Made by a program: the position numbers and the translations under genes
Shown: positions 23,178 through 29,437 of the stretch, one piece after another
How positions within the stretch are numbered: the stretch's first letter is position 1
Layout: the number at the start of each line of letters is the position of its first letter
The notes under the pieces: generated by a model
Databases searched by the model: none
What the model was told of the DNA's origin: nothing
What the model saw: only the letters and a program-made list of their open reading frames with translations
From: an uncultured Clostridia bacterium
Lineage (GTDB): Bacteria > Bacillota > Clostridia > TANB77 > CAG-508
Length of the DNA: 29,437 bases
NCBI GenBank assembly: GCA_934149155.1
Contig: CAKPDZ010000010.1
Span: 1 to 29,437 of the forward strand
Direction of reading: 5' to 3'

Positions 23178-24916
23178 TTTTTCTTTCTATTATATTTAGA
23201 TTAATATTGGTACATATTATATGAAAGAAACACAAGCACCGCCATTTACATTCTAGTATATTTAAATTAATACCTATAACTGTATTGTTAAGACTTATTA
23301 CGTATTGCCCATTTACATTCTAATATACCTAAATTAATACTAGCGCCAGTAACTCGAGTTGTAAATACATTTAGATTTACATTCTAATATACTTAGATTA
23401 ATACTAAAACAGAAAAAGAATTTAAAGTATCAAAACACCATATAATTAAAATTAATACTGCTGAGTTTTTATATGCAGTAACAGCATTATTCAAATTTAC
23501 ATTCTAATATATTCCAATTAATACTCGACGATTTTCAGCTTCTTTCACAGCTTCATCCATTTTTACATTCTAATATATTTAATTTAATACTTATCTAATC
23601 CAACAATAGTTTTTCCTTTTATATTATTTACATTCTAATATATTTAAATTAATACCCCAGCATTTTTGTTTTATAGTAGTGATTTCTTATCATTTACATT
23701 CTAATATATTTAAATTAATACGCTTCAGCAAGTTATTTAAATACATTGCAAGTAAGTATTTACATTCTAATATATTTAAATTAATACTGTTGTTTGTGGC
23801 TTGTCTCCACCAGCATTTAAGCTATTTACATTCTAATATATTTAAATTAATACGGTAGTCTGGTGAAGGTGATGCTCCGTATTGTTCGTAATTTACATTC
23901 TAATATATTTAAATTAATACCTATTTGTTTATTTACCATCTCATTTGATTTTAATTCATTTACATTCTAATATATTTAAATTAATACCACAGCGAGGAGA
24001 TATCGTAGTTTGGGGTACAGGGCTATTTACATTCTAATATATTTAAATTAATACTTTGACTTGTATAATTCATTGTACTTAACATACTTATTTACATTCT
24101 AATATATTTAAATTAATACTCACATTCATTTTTATTTTCTTCTATTTCATTACAAAAATTTACATTCTAATATATTTAAATTAATACAATGACAGCAGTA
24201 ACAACGTTCTTAGGAGCAATTTTATTTACATTCTAATATATTTAAATTAATACTTGTTCATACCACAAAGAGAGCCCAGCAAATTGAACATTTACATTCT
24301 AATATATTTAAATTAATACCTTTAGATTTTCAATTTCTTTTTTCAAATCACAATATATTTACATTCTAATATATTTAAATTAATACAATAATGCAAATAT
24401 ATGAAGAAATACTATTAAAAAAAATTTACATTCTAATATATTTAAATTAATACAGTCTCTATTTAAAGCTGTACAAAATGCTGTTGCCAAATTTACATTC
24501 TAATATATTTAAATTAATACTTCATTGCACCATATTCATCAGCTATAAATGCACTATTTACATTCTAATATATTTAAATTAATACCTGCAAATTGTGATG
24601 GACTTTTCTTTTGCATTTTACCAACATTTACATTCTAATATATTTAAATTAATACTCAAGCAATACAAGTGATACAACAGAAACATAGGATTTACATTCT
24701 AATATATTTAAATTAATACGGCATTAAATGAAATTGAAGAACCAATTTCAAAAAGATTTACATTCTAATATATTTAAATTAATACTGCCAAGTTTTTATA
24801 TGCAGCAACAGCATTATTCAAATTTACATTCTAATATATTTAAATTAATACGGAGACTATGTAGAAATAAAAGATGGTGGAGTATAATTTACATTCTAAT
24901 ATATTTAAATTAATAC
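23178..24916 (-). CRISPR. Type I-B CRISPR array, 27 repeats and 26 spacers
   Basis: The 30-bp repeat starts ATTTACATTC and ends AAATTAATAC on the plus strand; most spacers are 34-38 bp (one 40). Read on the minus strand, the repeat ends GAATGTAAAT, like the type I-B repeats of Clostridioides difficile. crRNAs should therefore run right to left, with the leader at 24917-25111 next to cas2. Repeats 23626-24916 are all identical. At the left end they decay: 23178-23207 and about 23429-23458 are badly worn, and those at 23244, 23311, 23375, 23495 and 23561 carry one or two changes. This is the usual sign of the old, leader-distal end. Many spacers read as open coding frames, as expected for phage genes. 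Confidence 0.97.
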
Positions 24917-25111
24917 AGCTTCTATCAAAGTAACCACACATACAGGTTTCTAACACCACAATCTGTCTATCTAAAATTATAGTATCACATATTCCCTTAA
25001 AAATCTATATCTAATTTTGAAAAATCAGTATTAGCAATCCATATCCAATCTGTCAAGCCTACGTCATTTTAGCCCTATTCTACATCGACAGATTTTTTGC
25101 AATATTGTATA
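24917..25111 (-). promoter_or_regulatory. CRISPR leader
   Basis: An AT-rich, non-coding stretch of 195 bases between cas2 and the first repeat. On the minus strand TATAAT lies at 24981-24976, about 60 bases before the first repeat, and is the probable array promoter. The word GACAGATT on the minus strand occurs at 25054-25047 and 24967-24960. Its complement at 25087-25094 can pair with either. Such repeats may serve spacer integration or array transcription. Confidence 0.75.
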
Positions 25112-25396
25112 CTATAAAAAATTATCAATTTTATCATCTTCTATCATTCCAAGGAACTCTTTTTCTAACCATCGACTACTTCTACTTTTGAACAAAATTA
25201 CACTATCTTTATCTTCTCTAATATATCTATCAAGTTCAGATTTCAACTTAATAGCTTGAGACTCCAGTAATTCACCTTCAAAAACAGAATTTTGAATATG
25301 TACTAAATACTTTTTACAAGTTTTAAAAACTTTTCTTAATACTCTTTGTCCTTCTTTATTATCTAAATTTATATCATACACTAAAATAACATACAT
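25112..25396 (-). CDS. cas2: Cas2, CRISPR adaptation protein (94 aa)
   Basis: A typical Cas2 beginning with MYVILVYDI, whose Asp is the conserved one of the ferredoxin-like fold. It continues with VFKTCKKYLVHIQNSVFEGE and ends in the usual acidic tail. Cas2 dimers bridge two Cas1 dimers to insert new spacers at the leader end of the array. The start at 25396 follows the cas1 stop by one base (TAATATG), with GGTGGT as ribosome site. A longer frame from 25438 only adds the out-of-frame end of cas1 and is rejected. It is the last cas gene before the leader. Confidence 0.95.
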   Translation of the reverse strand: MYVILVYDINLDNKEGQRVLRKVFKTCKKYLVHIQNSVFEGELLESQAIKLKSELDRYIREDKDSVILFKSRSSRWLEKEFLGMIEDDKIDNFL

Positions 25397-25397
25397 A

Positions 25398-26390
25398 TTA
25401 CCACCACATTTTAAAACCTTCATATTCTTCATCTTCAAGTAAATGTTTAATCAATTTATACACTTCTAATCTCATTAAATATTCATAGCTTACTTCTCTG
25501 TCTAATTTTTTATGTTTAATTTTAGTTTGTAATCTCAAGTCAATTTCTCTTGTTATATTTTTTCGGGCATTATCTTTTATATAAGTAAAGTTAAGTCCTT
25601 CCTCAAAATCTTTTTCTGTTATCTGTCTTTTATTCAGCATAGAAAAAATTAACCTATCTGCTATAATTGGCTTAAAAATCTCAGCAATATCTAAGCAAAG
25701 CGAGAATCTTCTTTCAGATGGTTCATGTAAATAACTTATTGTAGGATTTAATTGAGTCTTATAAATTTCACTTAAAACTCTAGTATATATAATTGTATTA
25801 ACATACGAAATTAATGAATTTATTGCATTATCCGGAGGATTCTTAACTCTTTTTTCAAAGGCTATATCCTGATTAATTATAATATTCCACGAATCATAAT
25901 AAACCTTTCTAATATTTCCTTCTATCCCCATTAATTCCGGCACATCTTTGCATAATTTTATTTGTTTTCTCAAGTAATCTATTTCTTGCATATAAGCTTT
26001 CAAGTCTTTTCCTCGATTATTATAATAAGTTAAATTTCTATAAATATTATATGATGCTGCATCTATAAAAGCTTTAGCAATATATAGCCTTTTTTCTTTA
26101 TCATTATAATGTTCAACTTGTTTAAGTAGCAACTTTCCTGATACAAGAGCTTCTTTAGGATAATATGTTCCTGTATAAAATCCATAATAATTAAAAAAAT
26201 GTACATTTACTCCAAATTGTGATACAAAGTTCAATAAATTAGTATTAAAATCAAGCTCTGTCATAACATATATATCATCTACTCGCTCTATTGGTATACT
26301 CTTTTTAGTATTATCTTTATACACTATTTCCAGTGTATTGTCTTTTCTTTGAAGTCTACCACTTTTGTATAAATAATATGATTGTTTCAT
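25398..26390 (-). CDS. cas1: Cas1, CRISPR integrase, type I-B (330 aa)
   Basis: The opening MKQSYYLYKSGRLQRKDNTL is typical of Cas1 of subtype I-B. The metal-binding catalytic residues are visible: Glu157 in LMGIEGNIRK, His222 in ISYLHEPSERRFSL and Asp234/Glu237 in CLDIAEIFKPI. The C-terminal domain continues to KHLLEDEEYEGFKMWW. Cas1 catalyses the cut-and-join step of spacer insertion together with Cas2 and, here, Cas4. The ATG at 26390 has AAAGGAATTG upstream. An earlier in-frame start at 26459 would lie in cas4 and add unrelated residues. Complete and apparently functional. Confidence 0.96.
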   Translation of the reverse strand: MKQSYYLYKSGRLQRKDNTLEIVYKDNTKKSIPIERVDDIYVMTELDFNTNLLNFVSQFGVNVHFFNYYGFYTGTYYPKEALVSGKLLLKQVEHYNDKEKRLYIAKAFIDAASYNIYRNLTYYNNRGKDLKAYMQEIDYLRKQIKLCKDVPELMGIEGNIRKVYYDSWNIIINQDIAFEKRVKNPPDNAINSLISYVNTIIYTRVLSEIYKTQLNPTISYLHEPSERRFSLCLDIAEIFKPIIADRLIFSMLNKRQITEKDFEEGLNFTYIKDNARKNITREIDLRLQTKIKHKKLDREVSYEYLMRLEVYKLIKHLLEDEEYEGFKMWW

Positions 26391-26406
26391 TTTTAACAAT
26401 TCCTTT

Positions 26407-26895
26407 CTATACATAGCATAAATCATAATAAGAACATTTCTTGCAAATTTTTGAATCAATTATTTTAGGTGGCTTGTCCAGTTCTATAATACTTTCTATG
26501 TTTTTAATAACATTTTTTAATACTCCTCTATCTTCATCCTTTAAAATAATTTTTTTCGTTTCTCTGAGTAATGGAAAATCAATTTCAGCTTCAATATTTT
26601 TTATTCCTTTTTGTTCCAAATAATACATATAATATTTCAATTGCCAAATCCCAGCTTCTTCAATTGATTTTGTTTTCTTTACCTCATGTAATACTGCACC
26701 ATTATTTATAAAATCTATATTTATAGTATTATCTATTAAAATGCATTTCTTTTCTCTTTTATATGTTGTTTCATCTATTAGTTTTCCTATTTGTACCAGT
26801 TCACTGTTTTGTTCCATATTTATTTGGTTTGAAAAATACCATAATCGTCGCTCACATATAAAATAATAATAAACCATTATTCCTGTAATATTCAT
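26407..26895 (-). CDS. cas4: Cas4, iron-sulphur exonuclease (162 aa)
   Basis: All four cluster cysteines are present: Cys14 in YFICERRLWYF and Cys151, Cys154 and Cys160 in KICKKCSYYDLCYV. The RecB-like nuclease core shows the QxxxY-type motif in QLKYYMYYLEQKG and the catalytic Lys in LHEVKKTKS. In type I-B systems Cas4 trims prespacers and sets their PAM end before Cas1-Cas2 insertion. It starts 12 bases after the cas3 stop, and its own stop is 16 bases before the cas1 start. The length is normal. Confidence 0.96.
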   Translation of the reverse strand: MNITGIMVYYYFICERRLWYFSNQINMEQNSELVQIGKLIDETTYKREKKCILIDNTINIDFINNGAVLHEVKKTKSIEEAGIWQLKYYMYYLEQKGIKNIEAEIDFPLLRETKKIILKDEDRGVLKNVIKNIESIIELDKPPKIIDSKICKKCSYYDLCYV

Positions 26896-26907
26896 ACAAT
26901 CCTCCTA

Positions 26908-29100
26908 TTACAATTCTCGTGAATCTATCGAATAACCTTCATCTGCTTCTAAAATAAGTCCAATTTTCTTATCATATTTTGTATCAATAATATATTTTCC
27001 TTTTACATACGGACATTCTGTTATAAATTTATTTAACTTCCATTTATTTTTACTGTTAATTGATATAAATAATTTATCAATCTTTCTCTTCAATTCATAT
27101 TTTTTCTTCTTTTCTTTTTCACTTTCATATTCAGCAAATAAATTTAATTTTTCATCATAAATAATTTTTGGAATTACATCTATATTATCAATATCTCTTA
27201 AAATATGCTGTGCATCTTTTTTACTTGTATCATAGTCTATAATGTTATCCAATATTTTAAATGATTCTTTAAATTTCTTGTAAAATTCAGTTCCTTGTAG
27301 CATTTCTTTTGAATATAATTTATCAACCAAATCAATTTTCACTCGCTCTTTTAATATTTCTTCATTATATGGACTCAATAAATCTATACTTTTTTCATAG
27401 ATTTCTCTATCATATATATATCCAACCCCACTTGTATCTTTAATATATATTTTTACATTTTGTCTATTTCCATCATATTCTCTACTTCTATAGCATCTTC
27501 CAAGTCTTTGAAATAAACTATCCAGTGTAGACATTTCCGTATATAACATATCAAAATCTATATCCAATGATGCTTCTACAATTTGTGTTGTTATCCATAT
27601 TCCTGCTTTATTTCTATTTTTAGAAAATTCTTTTATTTTTTCTTCTTTTTCGCTTCTATCTGCTTGTATAAATCTTGAATGCAATAGATTCACATTTGAT
27701 ATATTTTCATCTTTTAATTTTTTATACATTTCAATTGCTTTATTTATTGTATTAACGATTATTAGCACCTTTTTATTCTTAGAATTCTCTTTTATTTCTT
27801 CTATATCTTGTTCTATTCTAGAATCTACTAATTGAATTTTATGTCTTATTGTATCTTTGATAAATTCATTATATTCAAACTTTATCCCCATTTCGTCTAG
27901 TCTTTCTTTGTATATTCTAGGAAGTGTTGCTGTCATTACCATGAATTTCCCATTTAAATTATTTATCATTTGCAGTCCTTTTAGAATAACTGCTACTATT
28001 TCTGGTGAATATGCTTGAATTTCATCAATTATTACTTTTGAGTAACTTAATGTTGCATAGATTTTTTCATATCCCCTATATTTAAATACAAATGGAAAGA
28101 TTTGATCTATTGTACATGTTGTAATTTTTTCATATAAATTTCGTGCTTGTTCAATTTTTGCAAACTCATTTTCTTCATCTTTCTCATCTAAATAATCTAC
28201 TGCTGTTGAGTGTAATAATCCAACATGCTCATATTCTATCTTTTCTTTTATTCTGTCATATATTGCATTTATACTTATCCTTAATGGTAATGTAAAGAAT
28301 GTTTTATCATTATTACTCCAAAGCAATGCTCCTTCTGTCTTTCCCATTCCTGTTGAACCAATTACTATAATATTTTTATTTTGCTTTACCTTAGCAAATT
28401 GTTGTAAATCATTTGGTTCAAAATCTTGATTATCCATAAATTTTTCTACAAATTCTGAAATTTCATCTTTTGTATCATCTTCAACTGGTATCCACGCTGA
28501 ACTGCAATGATCTAATCTATGTAATAGTCCTTTGATTATACAATAGTCTTTATATATGTCATCAAATTCAGTTATTCTTGATTGCCCTTCTACCATTCCT
28601 AAATATGTTGTTTTTAATTCTGGTATTTTGATTTGTAATTCATTTTCTATTTGAGAAATATTAGGTTGTATATCTTCTTCTATTATTTCATTTAATAATT
28701 CTCTATCTATATGCATTGTAGTATTTCTTTCATGATGATAGTAAATTGCTTGATATACTAATTTCCTTTCTGTTTTTGTTAGCTCATATTCTTTATATGG
28801 CACAAACATTGGTGATATTTGTTCATGTTTCATTTGTTCATTGTTAAATCTTGTTTGTAACAAGGGTTCTCCAATATTTTTTCTTATTTCATTTTGAAAT
28901 CCAGAATAAACTTTTCCAACATCGTGATATTTACATATTATTTCCATTAGTTGCCAGAATCTTTCTTCCGTCATGTCTATTTCTTGTACTATTTTTGCTC
29001 CATACGTTCTTTTCAAAATTTCAAGATTTTCCAATAATTTATCAGTATGTTCTTTTACTGTTTCTATTGGATTTGATTTTGCATAATATTTACAACTCAT
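26908..29100 (-). CDS. cas3: Cas3, HD nuclease-helicase (730 aa)
   Basis: The effector nuclease of type I CRISPR. The HD domain comes first, with His18 in VKEHTDKL, His58-Asp59 in CKYHDVGK and a later YYHHERN. The SF2 helicase then shows Walker A GSTGMGKTE (248-256), the box II DEIQ (359-362), the TATLPRI motif III and VI-like SLFQRLGRCYRSR. Cascade recruits it to unwind and shred the target strand. The start MSCKYYAKSNP at 29100 has AAAGGATTC upstream and overlaps the cas5 end by 11 bases; the longer frame from 29166 would lie inside cas5. All motifs are intact. Confidence 0.96.
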   Translation of the reverse strand: MSCKYYAKSNPIETVKEHTDKLLENLEILKRTYGAKIVQEIDMTEERFWQLMEIICKYHDVGKVYSGFQNEIRKNIGEPLLQTRFNNEQMKHEQISPMFVPYKEYELTKTERKLVYQAIYYHHERNTTMHIDRELLNEIIEEDIQPNISQIENELQIKIPELKTTYLGMVEGQSRITEFDDIYKDYCIIKGLLHRLDHCSSAWIPVEDDTKDEISEFVEKFMDNQDFEPNDLQQFAKVKQNKNIIVIGSTGMGKTEGALLWSNNDKTFFTLPLRISINAIYDRIKEKIEYEHVGLLHSTAVDYLDEKDEENEFAKIEQARNLYEKITTCTIDQIFPFVFKYRGYEKIYATLSYSKVIIDEIQAYSPEIVAVILKGLQMINNLNGKFMVMTATLPRIYKERLDEMGIKFEYNEFIKDTIRHKIQLVDSRIEQDIEEIKENSKNKKVLIIVNTINKAIEMYKKLKDENISNVNLLHSRFIQADRSEKEEKIKEFSKNRNKAGIWITTQIVEASLDIDFDMLYTEMSTLDSLFQRLGRCYRSREYDGNRQNVKIYIKDTSGVGYIYDREIYEKSIDLLSPYNEEILKERVKIDLVDKLYSKEMLQGTEFYKKFKESFKILDNIIDYDTSKKDAQHILRDIDNIDVIPKIIYDEKLNLFAEYESEKEKKKKYELKRKIDKLFISINSKNKWKLNKFITECPYVKGKYIIDTKYDKKIGLILEADEGYSIDSREL

Positions 29101-29437
29101 TTTGAATCCTTTCACTATAAAAATAAATATTGTCTCCATCTTCGTCTTGTAATACTTCTGTTCCAACTAAGCTCCTATTCGTATATTTTTCAACATATTT
29201 CACATTTACTTTATTCCATTTTCTAATGTCCTCTTGTATTTTATATGTTGTATTTAATCTATAATTAATTCCTGCAACTTCGTTGTCTATCCATTCCGGT
29301 ATATATGCACTTTCCTTTATATCAGGTTCTTCAACCTCATTAACATTTTCTAGAATTTTTATTGCATCAATCCTTACTATATCTTCGTTTCTGCCTAATG
29401 TAAATGTTTCTGTTCCATTTATTATATTTTGATAAAT
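29090..29437 (-). CDS. cas5: Cas5, type I-B Cascade subunit, 3' end only (115 aa in window)
   Basis: An open frame on the minus strand that enters from the right edge and stops with TAA at 29092-29090, overlapping cas3 by 11 bases. The visible part contains GTETFTLGRNEDIVRIDAIK, typical of the C-terminal half of Cas5 of subtype I-B (FTLGR-x-ED). It also has the closing KYTNRSLVGTEVLQDEDGDN. Position before cas3 fits the usual I-B order (cas6-cas8-cas7-cas5-cas3-cas4-cas1-cas2). Cas5 holds the 5' handle of the crRNA. The start lies outside the window. Confidence 0.88.
   Translation of the reverse strand: MYQNIINGTETFTLGRNEDIVRIDAIKILENVNEVEEPDIKESAYIPEWIDNEVAGINYRLNTTYKIQEDIRKWNKVNVKYVEKYTNRSLVGTEVLQDEDGDNIYFYSERIQNEL

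Noticed and set aside
22857..23204. Hydrophobic plus-strand frames over the 5' end of the STAND gene
   Set aside because: Antisense of Lys/Glu-rich codons gives false Phe/Leu-rich proteins; no start signals.
24728..24913. 61-aa frame inside the CRISPR array
   Set aside because: It consists of repeats and spacers and shows the repeat translation three times.
24917..25111. tracrRNA or an anti-repeat in the leader
   Set aside because: No sequence complementary to the repeat was seen, and type I-B systems do not need one.

Overview
The window is AT-rich DNA from a low-GC Gram-positive bacterium, most likely a gut member of the Clostridia. The clues are AGGAGG-type ribosome sites, TTGACA/TATAAT promoters, a Firmicute-type initiator tRNA, a bile salt hydrolase, a Clostridioides-like type I-B CRISPR repeat and decayed IS256 and IS200 elements. 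The genus cannot be named from the sequence alone.

Left part (1-6180). An XRE-type regulator is followed by an initiator tRNA-Met with a perfect promoter. The last 45 nt of this tRNA plus 62 nt downstream are repeated exactly 3.4 kb away (879-985 and 4275-4381). This looks like the footprint of tRNA-directed integration. Between the copies lie a DUF4190-type membrane protein, a secreted beta-propeller protein, a second XRE regulator and integrase-arm-like repeats, but no integrase. Beyond the right copy, a consensus promoter and a structured leader with an intrinsic terminator precede a stand-alone GHKL ATPase.

Middle part (6182-17000). A dead IS256 copy is followed by a block of accessory genes on the minus strand: a coiled-coil protein with its own promoter, and a tightly coupled four-gene operon. 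That operon encodes a 565-aa unknown, a small protein, a conserved clostridial unknown and an HExxH metallopeptidase-like protein. Two of its products share a near-identical C-terminal tail. Two compact, less AT-rich plus-strand genes with almost identical promoters sit beside these units. Then come a Sel1-repeat protein, a small charged protein and an ABC exporter. The last codons and stop of the exporter lie in the end of an internally deleted IS200 element.

Right part (17037-29437). A minus-strand run carries a very large protein with a DUF4365-like nuclease domain fused to a STAND NTPase (an Avs-like defence candidate), a bile salt hydrolase, a Nudix hydrolase and a Nudix-methyltransferase fusion. 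Next to it is a 27-repeat type I-B CRISPR array. Its leader lies on the right, followed by cas2, cas1, cas4, cas3 and the 3' end of cas5, all on the minus strand and mostly overlapping or nearly abutting. cas5 runs off the window, and cas6, cas7 and cas8 must lie further right if present. The oldest intact spacer and one of the newest are 33/36 identical, which suggests repeated immunisation against one phage lineage.

The best candidates for something undescribed are the STAND gene beside the CRISPR locus, the metallopeptidase operon with its shared tail, the regulated leader of the GHKL ATPase, and the Nudix-methyltransferase fusion.
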